Notes: a model not told the origin generated them from the letters alone. DNA of 64,000 nt from Sulfurimicrobium sp963741495 (GCA_963741495.1 CAVUID010000015.1:62001-126000), one strand, 5' to 3'. Counted from the first letter of the stretch, positions 29,084-38,893 are shown. Translations and numbers: made by a program.

Positions 29084-30390
29084 GGCGCGGCGCCCGCGCT
29101 GCGCTGGTCGGTGATGACGGCCATGCCGGGCGTGAGCCGGTCGCCGCTGACCTCGGTCATGCGGCCGTCGCTGATGCCGGTCTGTACCTGCACGGCCACC
29201 GGCTGGCCGCCTTGCAGTACCCAGATCTGGCGCGCGCCCGGGGCCTTGCTTTCGGTGCCAGCCACCTTGGTGCTATTGCTGCGCGGCGGGCGCGGCATCA
29301 TCTTGGACAGGATGCTGCTGCTCCCGGAGGACTTGCTCGCCACGGCTGCTGCGGTGGGCGAGAAGCGCAGCGCCGTGTTGGGCACCAGCAGCACGCCCTC
29401 GCGCTCGGTGGCCACGATGGTGGCCACCGCCGTCATGCCGGGGCGCAGGCTGAGGTCGCTGTTGCCCACGTCGAGCGTGGCCACGTAGGTCACCACGTTG
29501 TTGGTGGTCGTCGAGCCATAGGCCACGCGGCGGATCGTGGCCGGGAACCGGCGCGAGGGATAGGCGCTGACGGTGAAGCTGGCTTTTTGCCCCACCTTCA
29601 CGGCGCCCACGTCGGCCTCGTCCACGCTGGCTTCGAGCTTCAACTGGGTCAGGTCCTCGGCCACGGCAAACAGGGTGACGGCTTGCAGCGAGGCTGCCAC
29701 CGCGTTGCCCGGGTCGACCGAGCGGCTGAGCACCACGCCGTCGATGGGCGAGCGGATCGAGGCTTTGGAGAGGTTGGTTTCATCCGTCGAGAGCGTGGCT
29801 TTGGCCACGCCCACGTTGGCGTCAGAGCTCGATTCGGTAGCCACGGCGCGGGCCAGTGCGGCGCGCGCGCTGTCGAGCTCGGTGGCCGAAGGCACCTTGC
29901 CGCCGGAGAGCTTGGAGACTTCCTCCAGGCGCGCAAGGCTGGCGCGCGTTTCGGTGACGGTGGCCTTGCTTTGCACAAGCTGGGCCTGGGCGGCGGCCAG
30001 CGAGGCGCGCGAGCGGGTCACCTGGTCGCTGAACTTCGAAGCGTCCAGTTCAACCATTACCTGGCCGGCCTTGACGTGGTCGTTCACGTCCACCAGCACG
30101 CGCTTGACCGTGCCCGAGAGCTCGCTGCCGATGTTGACCGAGCGCGTGGGCTGTAGCGTGCCGTTGGCCGAGACGCTGAGCGTGAGATTGCCCTTGCGCA
30201 GTTCGGTGGTCACGTAGGTGGGCGCGGCCTTGCCCGCGTTTTGCGCCTGCCAGTAGTAGACGCCGCCGGCCACGACCAGCAGGGCGACGAGACCGAGCCA
30301 GAGCGTGCCGCGCTGCCACCAGCGCGGCGGATGGTCTTTGCCCAGCAGGGTCTGCAGGTCGGCGGGGGGGGCGGTGTTATTGTCGGTCAT
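29080..30390 (-). CDS. macA: MacA-type periplasmic adaptor (membrane fusion protein)
   Basis: 436 residues. A transmembrane anchor (LWLGLVALLVVAGGVYYW, about 30-48) is followed by a lipoyl-like half (LTLSVSANGTLQPTRSVNIGSELSGTVKRVLVDVNDHVKAGQ, only partly quoted: VLVDVNDHVKAGQVM), an alpha-hairpin coiled coil (about 120-205) and beta-barrel domains. A low-complexity Ser/Ala stretch sits near residue 350. It links the ABC permease to the outer-membrane factor encoded upstream; both junctions overlap by 4 bp (ATGA type), so the operon is tightly coupled. Confidence 0.88.
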
Positions 30391-31832
30391 GGCGTGTCGC
30401 TGTGTTGTGTGGTGGTGATGGGAGCGCCGGATGCGCTGTCGTTCGTCCAGCCGCCGCCGAGGGCCTTGTAGAGCCGGATCTGGGTGTTGCTGGTTTCGCC
30501 CGTGCCGGTGGCCAGTTGATCTTCGAGGGTAAGCAGCGTGCGCTGGCTGTCCAGCACGGCCTGGAAGTCGGCCAGCCCCGTTGCATAGCGGTTCCGCGCA
30601 ATCTCCAGGGTCGAGCGGGCCGAGTCGGTGGCGCGCGCCAGTTGTGCCTGGCGCTGGCGGGCGTTGGCCAGGCCGGCCAGCGCGTTCTCGACTTCCTCCA
30701 GCGCAGTCAGCACGGCGGCCTGGTAGCCGATGCGGCTTTGCTCCAGCAGTGCATCCTGCACCGCGATGTTGCTGCGGATGCGGCCGGCGTCGAAGATGGG
30801 CGCGGTGATGCCGGCCAGCAGCGAATGGGTAGCCGCGCTACTGCCGGCCAGACTGCCCAGCGTCAGGGATTCAAGCCCCAGCGAACCGCTCAGCTTGAAG
30901 CTCGGATAACGCGCGGCTTCCGCCTCGCCGAGCCGCGCCGTTTGCGCCGCAAGCCTGCGCTCGGCGGCGCGTACGTCGGGCCGCTGGCGCAATGTGTCGG
31001 CAGGAATGCCGGTGGAGACGGCGCCCGGCGCAACGGGCGTCGCTGTATTCGTGGTCAAGCGCGCGTCCAGTTCCCCGGGCGCCCGACCCAGCAGGATGGC
31101 CAGCCGGTTACGGGATTCTGAAATCGCGGTGCGCAGGCTGGGCAGTGCGGCCCGCGTCTGCTCCAGCGCAGTCAGCGCCTGGGCCTCGTCGAGTTGTGAG
31201 ACCAGCCCGGCCTGCTGGCGCCAGCGGGTCAGGTCGTAAATTTCCGCTTGTGCGGCCAGATTGGCCTCGGCAATCGCCAAACGGCGCTCGCCGGTACGCA
31301 AGTCCATGTAATTGCTGCCTACCTCGGCCACCAGACTGACGCGGGTGTCGCGCAAGTCTTCTTCACTTGCCTGCAGATCGGCTTCTGCAGCCTCTACGCC
31401 GCGCCGCGTTCCACCAAAAATGTCCACTTCCCAGCTCGCGTCGAAGCCCGCGCTATACAGCTCGCGCGTCAATCCGCTGCCGGCCTCTGCGCTGCTCTTG
31501 CTGCGGCTTTCCGAGATGGAAGCGCCAATGGTCGGGAACTGGTTGGCCCCGGCAAGACCGCGCCGGGCCCGCGCCTCGCGCAGTTTGGCCTGTGCGCTGT
31601 GGAGATCGGGGCTGGCCAGGAGTGCCTGTTCGACGAGATCGGTCAGCAGCGGGTCGTGAAATTGCTGCCACCATTGCGACAGATCCTGCGCCGCAGCGGG
31701 TTTTGCCTGAGCATTGGCCCAGTTCTCCGATACGGCAAGTTCTGGCCTGATATAGTCCGGCCCGACCGAAGCGCAGCCGCCCAGCATGGCAAGAAGGACG
31801 GCGTGTAGGGCAAAGTCTGTAAGTGTTTTCAT
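30387..31832 (-). CDS. Outer-membrane efflux lipoprotein (NodT/OprM family)
   Basis: 481 residues with a lipoprotein signal (LLAMLGGCASVGPDY; lipid Cys about 20), then two OEP repeats of long helices and strands: QLDEAQALTALEQTRAALP in the first and GLADFQAVLDSQRTLLTLEDQ in the second. Trimeric TolC-like exit duct. First gene of the four-gene ABC efflux operon; it overlaps macA by 4 bp. It resembles, but is clearly distinct from, the second outer-membrane factor at 32115. Confidence 0.9.
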   Translation of the reverse strand: MKTLTDFALHAVLLAMLGGCASVGPDYIRPELAVSENWANAQAKPAAAQDLSQWWQQFHDPLLTDLVEQALLASPDLHSAQAKLREARARRGLAGANQFPTIGASISESRSKSSAEAGSGLTRELYSAGFDASWEVDIFGGTRRGVEAAEADLQASEEDLRDTRVSLVAEVGSNYMDLRTGERRLAIAEANLAAQAEIYDLTRWRQQAGLVSQLDEAQALTALEQTRAALPSLRTAISESRNRLAILLGRAPGELDARLTTNTATPVAPGAVSTGIPADTLRQRPDVRAAERRLAAQTARLGEAEAARYPSFKLSGSLGLESLTLGSLAGSSAATHSLLAGITAPIFDAGRIRSNIAVQDALLEQSRIGYQAAVLTALEEVENALAGLANARQRQAQLARATDSARSTLEIARNRYATGLADFQAVLDSQRTLLTLEDQLATGTGETSNTQIRLYKALGGGWTNDSASGAPITTTQHSDTP

Positions 31833-31987
31833 GGCTGTGCTTAAGCTTGTTTACCCGTTGTCCTGTTTACCCGTGTACTGCATGAAAGTTTGACAGAAGT
31901 CTCCGTAAATCGGAGTCAACGCCTTGTAAAAATAAGTAAAGCCGGATTGTTCATGGACCGGCACAGCACTAACAAAATCAATTGGTT

Positions 31988-32033
31988 GTAGGTCGGGTTT
32001 TAACCCGACACATCGGGCTGAAGCCCGACCTGC
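31988..32033. repeat. REP-like double hairpin, family D
   Basis: GTCGGGTTTTAACCCGAC (31992-32009) and TCGGGCTGAAGCCCGA (32013-32028) are adjacent hairpins, and the whole unit is itself bounded by AGGTCGGG and CCCGACCT. It fills the middle of the 282-bp gap between the two outer-membrane factor genes. The GGTCGGGC/GCCCGACC type repeat is common in bacterial spacers. The rest of this gap holds no gene I can support. Confidence 0.8.
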
Positions 32034-32114
32034 GCCTAATGGATTATTCGGGGTAAAGCTTGTTCCAGTGTTCGAGTTCCTTCTCTCATCAACGTTCAAT
32101 CGCAATGCCTGGCG

Positions 32115-33443
32115 TTAACTCCCGCCCCCCAGCGCCTTGTAGAGCTGCGCAGATGCGGCAAGCACAGCGCGCCGGGTCTGTACCGTGGATTGCTGGGCGG
32201 AGAAGGATTCGCGCTGGGCATCCAGCACTTCGAGGTGGCTGGTGATGCCTGCCTTGTAACGCGCTTCAGCCAGGCGCAGGCGCTCGTTCTGGGATTTTTC
32301 CGCGGCCTCTTGCGCGCGCAGTTGCTCGGCCAGATGGGTGCGGGCGGCGAGGAGGTCGGCTACTTCACGGAAGGCCTGCTGGATGGTTTTCTCGTATTCG
32401 GCCACGGCGATGACCTTGCGCGCCTCGGCGAGATCCACGCCGGCTGCGCTGCGGCCTGCATCGAACAGCGGCAGGCGCAGTGCCGGCTGGAAATTCCAGC
32501 TTTCGCTGCCGCTGCCGAACAGGCCGGAAAGCGCGCTGCTTGCCGTTCCCAGCCCGGCGGTCAGGCTGATGCGCGGCAGGAAGGCGGCGCGTGCGGCGCC
32601 GATGTTGGCATTGGCGGCAATCAGCTTCTTTTCCGCAGCCAGCACGTCGGGGCGCTGGAGCAGGACTTCAGCCGGCAGGTCAGCGGCCAGATCGGCCACG
32701 ATGCCCTGGTCCGTGAGCGTGCGGCCCACAGGCAGGCTGGACGACTGCTGGCCGACGAGCAGCGTCAGCGCATTGGCGGCGGCGGCCTGCTGGCGCTGCA
32801 GGCCGGCAAGTTCCGCGCGCACCCCTTCCAGTGCGCCGTCCGCCTGCAGGAAGTCGAGATCGCCGGCCAGGCCGACTTCGCGCCGGCGGTCGATCATGGT
32901 GCGGGTTTCCTCGCGGCTTTTCACGGTTTCACGCGCAAGCCGGGTGCGTTCGTCCAGTTCCAGCAGGGAGAAATAGGCATTGGCGACCTCGGAAACCAGC
33001 GACAGGTGCAGGGCGCGTTGTGCTTCTTCGCTGGCCAGGAAGCTGGCCAGTGCCGCTTCGTTGAGGCTTTTCACCCGGCCCCAGAAATCCAGCTCGAATG
33101 ACAGCAGGGAAAGGCCGGCGTCGTAACGGTGGCTGATCGCGGTTTTTCCGGTGTACGAAAGGTCGCCTGGCGTGCGCGCGGCTTGTTCGCTGGCGACGGC
33201 ATCGATGCCGGGCAGGCGGTCGGCGCGGGTGATGCCGTAGAGCGCGCGGGCTTCCTCGACGCGCGCGGCGGCGATTTTCATGTCGCGGTTGTGTTCGAGC
33301 GCGGCGGCGATCAGGGCTTGCAGCTTTTGATCGGGGAAGTAGGCGCGCCATGCCGTGGCGCTTGCCTTGCGCGCGCCATCCGGTTGAGCCGTTTGCGGCC
33401 ATTGCGCGGCGACCGGGAGATCGGGGCGCTGGTACTCCGGCAT
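32115..33443 (-). CDS. oprM: Outer-membrane efflux protein of the RND system (OprM type), 5' end disrupted
   Basis: 442 residues from ATG 33443, two OEP repeats (AGDLDFLQADGALEGVRAELAG; GITSHLEVLDAQRESFSAQQ shown in part only). The called start lacks a signal peptide. However the same frame upstream encodes L-L-A-G-C-S-L (33467-33444), a perfect lipobox placing the lipid Cys three residues before this Met. No start codon exists in that frame before a stop. The ATG at 33478 is one base out of phase; adding one base near 33465 would give M-L-L-A-L-L-L-A-G-C. Likely a lost base or a 5' truncation by the adjacent repeat. Confidence 0.82.
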   Translation of the reverse strand: MPEYQRPDLPVAAQWPQTAQPDGARKASATAWRAYFPDQKLQALIAAALEHNRDMKIAAARVEEARALYGITRADRLPGIDAVASEQAARTPGDLSYTGKTAISHRYDAGLSLLSFELDFWGRVKSLNEAALASFLASEEAQRALHLSLVSEVANAYFSLLELDERTRLARETVKSREETRTMIDRRREVGLAGDLDFLQADGALEGVRAELAGLQRQQAAAANALTLLVGQQSSSLPVGRTLTDQGIVADLAADLPAEVLLQRPDVLAAEKKLIAANANIGAARAAFLPRISLTAGLGTASSALSGLFGSGSESWNFQPALRLPLFDAGRSAAGVDLAEARKVIAVAEYEKTIQQAFREVADLLAARTHLAEQLRAQEAAEKSQNERLRLAEARYKAGITSHLEVLDAQRESFSAQQSTVQTRRAVLAASAQLYKALGGGS

Positions 33444-33510
33444 CAGCGAACAGCCGGCCAGAAGAGCGCGAGGAGCATGAAACTGAGTACCTATTTTTTC
33501 TCGCAGGCGT

Positions 33511-33582
33511 TAACCCCCCCATCCCCCCTTATCAGGGGAGGGAACTGGCTCCTCCCCTGAAAGGGGAGGATGAGAGGGGTTA
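33511..33582. repeat. TAACCCC inverted repeat, family C copy 1
   Basis: About 31-bp imperfect arms beginning TAACCCC and reaching TCAGGGGAGG, mirrored as CCTCCCCTGA...GGGGTTA. Lies between the RND pump gene and oprM, right at the disrupted oprM 5' end. A relative with the same TAACCCC ends is at 59441-59515. Confidence 0.8.
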
Positions 33583-33612
33583 CAGCGTGGTGAAATACCA
33601 ATAATCAATGGC

Positions 33613-36600
33613 TTACGCATGATCGTTCTCCTCGTGGCGGCGGGGATGGCCGGGGAAGATTTTCCGTACCACGACAAAAAATACCGGGACCAGGAAGATG
33701 GCCAGGAAAGTCGCCGCAATCATGCCGCCGACCACGCCGGTGCCGATGGCGTGGCGGCTGTTGGCACCGGCGCCGGTTGAAACCACCAGCGGCATCACGC
33801 CCAGAATGAAGGCAAAGGAGGTCATCAGGATCGGCCTGAAACGCAGGCGGCAGGCCTCCAGCGTGGCATCGGTCAGGCTCATGCCTTTCTCCTGCAGGTC
33901 ACGCGCGAATTCAATGATCAGAATGGCGTTCTTGCTGGAAAGCCCGATGATGGCAATGAGGCCGACCTTGAAATAGACGTCGTTGGGCAGTTCGCGCAAG
34001 GTCACTGCCAGGGTGGCGCCGAAGATGCCCAGCGGCACCGCCAGAAGGACGGCAAAGGGAATCGACCAGCTTTCATACAGTGCGGCCAGCGCAAGGAAAA
34101 CCACCAGCAGCGACAGCGCGAACAGGAAGGGCGCCTGGCTGCCGGAGAGTTTTTCCTCGAAGGAGGTGCCGGCCCACTCGAAGCCGAATCCCGCCGGCAG
34201 TTCCTTGGCGATGCCTTCCATGGTCTGCATTGCTTCGCCGGTGCTGTGGCCGGGCGCCGGCATGCCGGCGATCTTCATGGCGGGCACGCCGTTGAAGCGA
34301 TCGAGCTTGGGCGAGCCGACAATCCAGCGCGGCGTGACCAGTTCGGCCAGCGGCACCATGCCGCCAGTCTTGTTCCGGACTGACAGGCGCAGGAGCATCT
34401 CCGGCGTGGTGCGCAAATCCGCTTCGGCCTGCATCTGCACCCGCAGAATCCGGCCCTGGCGTTCGAAGTCGTTGATGTAGGCGACACCCATGGTGGACTG
34501 CAGGGTTTCGTTGAGGTCGGCAATGGAAACGCCGAGGGTTTCGGCCTTGCGGCGGTCGACATCAAGTAGAAGTTGCGGCCCGGCTTCCTGGCCTTCCGGT
34601 CGTACGCCGGCCAGATTCGGGTTCTGCCCGGCCATTCCCAGCGCCATGTTGCGCGCTTCCAGCAGTTTATCCCGGCCGATGCCGCCACGGTCCTGCAGGC
34701 GGAAGTCGAAGCCGCCGGTGGAGGCGAGTTCCGGAATGGGCGGCGGGTTGACCGCGAAAATCATCGCCTGCTTGATCTGGAACAGCGCCATGTTGGCGCG
34801 CTGCACCATGGCCGTGGAGGAATGTTCCGGCCCCTTGCGCTCATCCCATTCCTTCAGCCGCACGAAGGCGAGGGCGGCGTTCTGGCCGCGGCCGAAGAAC
34901 GAGAAGCCGACCACGCCGATGACCTTGGCGACTTCCGGCTGCTTGAGGTAATACTGCTCGACCTGCTTGAGCACCTCGATGGTGCGCTCCTGCGAGGCGC
35001 CCGGCGGCAGTTGCACCATGTTGATGAAATAGCCCTGGTCCTCGTCGGGCAGGAAGCTGCCGGGCAGGTGCATGAACAGCCAGCCGGTGGCGCCGATGAT
35101 GGCGGCGTACAGCACCAGATAGCGACCGGTTTTCTTGATCGCGCGCGCGACCCAGGCCTGATAGCCCAGCGTGGTGCGCTCGAAGAAGCGGTTGAACCAG
35201 CCGAAGAAGCCGCGGGTGGGCCGCGTGTCTCCCGTTTCGTGCTTGAGCAGCGTGGCGCACAGGGCCGGCGTCAGCGTCAGCGCCATGAGGGCAGAGAACA
35301 TCATGGTGAGGACCAGGGTGACGGCAAACTGGCGATAGATCACGCCGACCGAGCCGCCGAAGAAGATCATCGGCGCGAACACCGCGGACAGCACCAGGGT
35401 GATGCCGATGATGGCGTTGAAAATCTGGTCCATGGCCTTGCGCGCCGCTTCCCGCGGAGCCAGGCCTTCCGAGCGCATGATGCGCTCCACCGCCTCCACC
35501 ACCACGATGGCGTCGTCCACCACGATGCCGATGGCCAGCACCATGGCGAACAGGGTAAGCACGTTGATCGAGTAGCCGAAGACATACAGACCGGCCATGG
35601 CGCCGGTCAGGGCGACCGGCACGACGATGGTGGGAATCAGCGTGGCGCGGAAATTTTCCAGGAACAGGAACATGACCAGGAACACCAGCACCACCGCTTC
35701 CGCCAGGGTGATCAGCACTTCCTGGATGGAAATGTCGACGAAGCGGGAAGTGTCGTAAGGCACGTCCCAGCTCACGCCTTTGGGAAAGTAGGGTTCCATC
35801 TCGGCCATTTTGGCGCGCACCGCCTTGACCACGTCCAGCGCGTTGCCGTTGGGCGCCACGCGAATGGCGATGGCCGCGGTGGGCTGGCCGTTGAGGCGGG
35901 CGAAGATGTTGTAGTCCTGCGAGCCGAGTTCGACCCGGGCGACGTCCTTCACCCGCACGGCAGAGCCGTCCGGCTGGGTGCGGATCAGGATGTTGCCGAA
36001 CTCTTCCGGTGTCGACAGGCGGCTGCGCGTGACGATTACCGCGTTAATCTGCTGGCCTGCCGCTGCCGGCGCCTGACCCAGTTCGCCGGTGGCCAGTTCC
36101 ACGTTCTGGGCGCGCACCGCGCGGGTGATGTCGCCGGGCGAGAGGTTGTAGGCATGAAGTTTTTCCGGCTGGAGCCAGAGGCGCATCGAATACTCGGTGC
36201 CGAACAGAAGCGCCTCGCCCACGCCCTTGACGCGCCGCAGCGGGTCGAGCACGCTGGCCGCGGCGAAGCTGCCGAGGTCGACCGCTTTCAGACTGTTGTC
36301 AGGCGAATGCAGGGCGACGAACATCACGTAATTGCGCGACGGCTTGGTCACCGTTACACCCACCCGGCGCACGTCGTCGGGCAGGCGGGCCTCGATGCGT
36401 TTGTAGCGGTTTTGCGCTTCTACCGAGGCGATGTCGATGTTGGTGCCGGGCTCGAAGGTCAGGGTCACCGTGCCCGTGCCCAGTTCCGAAGCCGACTCCA
36501 TGTAGAGCAGGTGCTCGATGCCGTTCATTTCCTGCTCGATCAGGGCGGTGACCGTCTCCTCCACCACTTTGGCGGAGGCGCCCGGATAGACGATGTTGAA

Positions 36601-36735
36601 GGCGATGGCAGGGGGCGCGACAGCCGGGTACTGGGACAGCGGCAGAGCCCTGAGTGCGAGGCCGCCGGCAAGCATGATCACCAGCGCGATCACCCAGGCG
36701 AAGACCGGACGGTCGATAAAGAATTTTGCGAACAT
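33613..36735 (-). CDS. acrB: RND efflux pump inner-membrane transporter (HAE1/AcrB family)
   Basis: 1040 residues, full length for the hydrophobe/amphiphile class. Twelve transmembrane helices in the 1 + 5, 1 + 5 pattern with two large periplasmic loops. Visible: FFIDRPVFAWVIALVIMLAGG at the start, the proton-relay pair in AIGIVVDDAIVVVEAVERI (helix 4), the TM10-like GLSSKNAILIIEFA and FILGVMPLVVSTGAG. It forms a trimer driven by proton influx. Partners are the adaptor upstream (36880) and OprM-like duct downstream. Confidence 0.95.
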   Translation of the reverse strand: MFAKFFIDRPVFAWVIALVIMLAGGLALRALPLSQYPAVAPPAIAFNIVYPGASAKVVEETVTALIEQEMNGIEHLLYMESASELGTGTVTLTFEPGTNIDIASVEAQNRYKRIEARLPDDVRRVGVTVTKPSRNYVMFVALHSPDNSLKAVDLGSFAAASVLDPLRRVKGVGEALLFGTEYSMRLWLQPEKLHAYNLSPGDITRAVRAQNVELATGELGQAPAAAGQQINAVIVTRSRLSTPEEFGNILIRTQPDGSAVRVKDVARVELGSQDYNIFARLNGQPTAAIAIRVAPNGNALDVVKAVRAKMAEMEPYFPKGVSWDVPYDTSRFVDISIQEVLITLAEAVVLVFLVMFLFLENFRATLIPTIVVPVALTGAMAGLYVFGYSINVLTLFAMVLAIGIVVDDAIVVVEAVERIMRSEGLAPREAARKAMDQIFNAIIGITLVLSAVFAPMIFFGGSVGVIYRQFAVTLVLTMMFSALMALTLTPALCATLLKHETGDTRPTRGFFGWFNRFFERTTLGYQAWVARAIKKTGRYLVLYAAIIGATGWLFMHLPGSFLPDEDQGYFINMVQLPPGASQERTIEVLKQVEQYYLKQPEVAKVIGVVGFSFFGRGQNAALAFVRLKEWDERKGPEHSSTAMVQRANMALFQIKQAMIFAVNPPPIPELASTGGFDFRLQDRGGIGRDKLLEARNMALGMAGQNPNLAGVRPEGQEAGPQLLLDVDRRKAETLGVSIADLNETLQSTMGVAYINDFERQGRILRVQMQAEADLRTTPEMLLRLSVRNKTGGMVPLAELVTPRWIVGSPKLDRFNGVPAMKIAGMPAPGHSTGEAMQTMEGIAKELPAGFGFEWAGTSFEEKLSGSQAPFLFALSLLVVFLALAALYESWSIPFAVLLAVPLGIFGATLAVTLRELPNDVYFKVGLIAIIGLSSKNAILIIEFARDLQEKGMSLTDATLEACRLRFRPILMTSFAFILGVMPLVVSTGAGANSRHAIGTGVVGGMIAATFLAIFLVPVFFVVVRKIFPGHPRRHEENDHA

Positions 36736-36768
36736 GGCGTACCTTTTACCCTTAAAACCTACAGTGAT

Positions 36769-36864
36769 TAACCACGGAGAACACGGAGGGCACGGAGAGT
36801 GATGGTCCTGTACCTCTTAAACTTTCTTGTTATTACTCCGTGTTCTCCGTGAACTCCGTGGTTA
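36769..36864. repeat. CCACGGAG inverted repeat, family A copy 2
   Basis: Left arm 36769-36799 (TTAACCACGGAGAACACGGA) and right arm 36832-36864 (CTCCGTGTTCTCCGTG then GTGGTTAAC) mirror each other around a 32-bp loop. Same CACGGAG units as at 19629-19761. It fills the adaptor-pump spacer. Confidence 0.85.
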
Positions 36865-36879
36865 ACTTGTTTTTCCAGC

Positions 36880-37990
36880 TTATTTATTTTGCTCAGCCGG
36901 CAGCGGCACTGCCTTGACCGGCGTGCCGGGTCGCGCCTTCTGCAGGCCGTTGACGATTACCTGCTCGCCGCCTTTCAGGCCTTCGACGATGACGAAGTCG
37001 CTGCCGCTCATGCCGCCGGTTTTCACCGGTCTGGGTGCAGCCTTGCCTTCGCCATCCACGATCATCACGATCTGTCCCTGAGCGGTCGGCTGCACGGCGC
37101 GCTGGGGCACCCGGATGGCCTGGTCGAGCAGGGCCTCCGGGAAGCGGATGCGGATAAAGGCGCCGGGCAGCAGCTCGTGCCGCGGGTTGGGGAACACGGC
37201 GCGCAGCGAGACGCTGCCGGTCGCCGGGTCGATGGCAAGGTCCGAGAACATCAGCTTGCCCGGCTGCGGGTAGATGCTGCCGTCTTCCAGCACCATCTCC
37301 ACTATGGCCTGCTCAACCGCCTTGAGCCTGCCCGCCTTCACGGCCTGCCTGAGGCGCAACAGATCGCTGCCGGGCTGGGTGAAATTGGCGTAGATCGGGT
37401 CGATCTGCTCGATGGTGGCCAGATGGGTTGCGTCAGCCCTGCTCACCAGCGCGCCTTCCGTTACCAGGGCGCGGCCGATGCGGCCGGAAATCGGCTGCCG
37501 GCACGCTGGCGTTTTCCTGGTCGATGCGGGCGCGGGTCAGCGCCACTTCGGCCTGTTTCACTTTCGCCTCGGCCAGATCGACTTCCTGCTGGCTTACTGC
37601 CTTGATGGCGAGCAGGGGGCGGTAGCGCTCCAGCGTCAGGCGCGCGACATCCAGGTCTGCCTTTGCCGCGTCGAAAGACGCCTGATAGTTGCGCGGGTCG
37701 ATACGGAACAGGGTGGCGCCTGCCTTGACATCGGAACCCTCGGTGAACAGGCGTTTTTCCAGAATGCCGTCCACCTGGGCTCGTACCTGTGCGGTGCGGA
37801 AGGCCTGCAGCCGTCCCGGCAGCTCCTTGGTGAGGGTGGCCGAACCGGGCGTGACGGTGATGACATCGACTTCCGGCGGCGGCATGGCACCACCCGGTCC
37901 GGGGCCGGAAGCGGGTTTCTGGTCGCCTCCTTTACCGCAACCCGCAAGTGCGGCGATCAGCAGAAGTACCAACGGGAAAGTGCGGTTCAT
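36880..37990 (-). CDS. acrA: RND periplasmic adaptor (AcrA type) lipoprotein, frameshifted
   Basis: Start at ATG 37990 (AGGAA ribosome site); lipobox AALAGCGKGG. The first part runs to VALTRARIDQENASV; after 37495 the protein continues in another frame as P-I-S-G-R-I-G-R-A-L-V-T-E-G-A-L-V and on to DPIYANFTQPGSDLL and FVIVEGLKGGEQVIVNGLQK. Dropping one base at 37495 restores about 369 residues, the normal adaptor length. The upstream Met at 38047 would lie in front of the signal and is rejected. Connects the RND pump to the outer-membrane duct. Confidence 0.9.
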
Positions 37991-38063
37991 GTTCGATTCC
38001 TTGTTCAGTAATTTAACGTGAAACAGTTTTGTGAAGCGTGAAACCACTCGCTACGCTTTGTTC

Positions 38064-38120
38064 GTGAAGTGTGAAATGTAAAACCATCTACTGAGCCTGC
38101 TTTTACATTTCACACTTCAC
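38064..38120. repeat. Perfect 20-bp inverted repeat, family E
   Basis: GTGAAGTGTGAAATGTAAAA (38064-38083) pairs exactly with 38101-38120 around a 17-nt loop. Flanking 38010-38165 has further GTGAAAC/GTTTCAC units. Lies between tetR and the adaptor gene. Looks like a REP-type element, although a stem of this strength could also cut read-through from tetR into the pump genes. Confidence 0.8.
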
Positions 38121-38192
38121 AGCAAGGGCTTAGCCCAAGCGGTTTCACATTTCACTTGTTTCATGATCCTGGGTGGTAATTTGTCATGACCG

Positions 38193-38789
38193 TTAGTCGT
38201 AGGCGCGCAGGAAGCAGTCGATAATCTGCCCGATCCGGGTTTTTTCCCCGGCTTCCGGCAACTCGGCATTGCCGCTGATGCGGCGAAAATGGTCGATGTT
38301 GTTGAGCATGCCCAGCAGCATCTCGGCGGCAAAGCGCGGGTCGTCCTGGCGCAGGTGGCCGGCTGCCATGGCACGGCCAAGAAAATCCGCCAGCCGGGCG
38401 GCGGTCAGTTCCGGACCCTTGGCGAAATAGGCCTGGGCCAGGGAAGGGAAGCGTGCCGCCTCGGCCATGAGGGTGCGGAACATGGCCAGCCCCTCGGTGC
38501 CATGCACTTTCTGGCGGAAGGTCGTGCCAAAGCGGATAAGGGTAGTGCGCACGTCGTCAGTCTGGCCGTCCAGCGAAACCACGATGGCACCTGAAATCAG
38601 GCCGGCAGACTCGCTGAACAGTTCGTCCTTGCCCGGGAAATGGTTGTACAGAGTCTGCTTGGCAACGCCGGCGCGTGCGGCGATGCCGTCTACGCTGGCC
38701 CGGTAGCCTTCTTCCATGAAGGCTTCCCTGGCTGCATGGATCAGGCGGGTGCGGGTTTCGCTGGCGACGGTGTCCTCGGCAGGGGACAT
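38193..38789 (-). CDS. TetR family transcriptional regulator of the RND efflux operon
   Basis: 198 residues. The N-terminal helix-turn-helix is typical: RLIHAAREAFMEEGYRASVDGIAARAGVAKQTLYNHFPGKDELF (key part GIAARAGVAKQTLYNHF, about 35-51). The C-terminal ligand domain, of the AefR-like type, is variable. It is co-directional with and upstream of acrA-acrB-oprM. A palindrome overlapping its own promoter suggests autorepression together with the pump. Confidence 0.9.
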   Translation of the reverse strand: MSPAEDTVASETRTRLIHAAREAFMEEGYRASVDGIAARAGVAKQTLYNHFPGKDELFSESAGLISGAIVVSLDGQTDDVRTTLIRFGTTFRQKVHGTEGLAMFRTLMAEAARFPSLAQAYFAKGPELTAARLADFLGRAMAAGHLRQDDPRFAAEMLLGMLNNIDHFRRISGNAELPEAGEKTRIGQIIDCFLRAYD

Positions 38790-38813
38790 GGCTTTCCTTG
38801 TGAAGGCGGAATG

Positions 38814-38852
38814 TGGACTGGACAGTCTAGTCTACCGAATTTCGGAAATCAA
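38814..38852 (-). promoter_or_regulatory. tetR promoter with overlapping palindromic operator
   Basis: On the minus strand, TTGATT (38852-38847) and TAGACT (38829-38824) are 17 bp apart. The -10 lies inside the imperfect 21-bp palindrome 38814-38834 (TAGACTAGACTGTCCAGTCC in part; 16 of 21 positions symmetric). A TetR dimer bound there would block RNA polymerase. An inner CCGAAATTCGG palindrome fills the spacer. Confidence 0.65.
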
Positions 38853-38893
38853 CCGCGTTGATGAGGCGGTTATCACTTCATGGTTTTCAGGCC

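Noticed and set aside
34573..36771. 732-codon ORF on the plus strand opposite acrB
   Set aside because: Exact antisense of a well-conserved RND pump; residue make-up (many His, Asp, Gly, Arg) is typical of high-GC shadow frames, with no ribosome site or family match.
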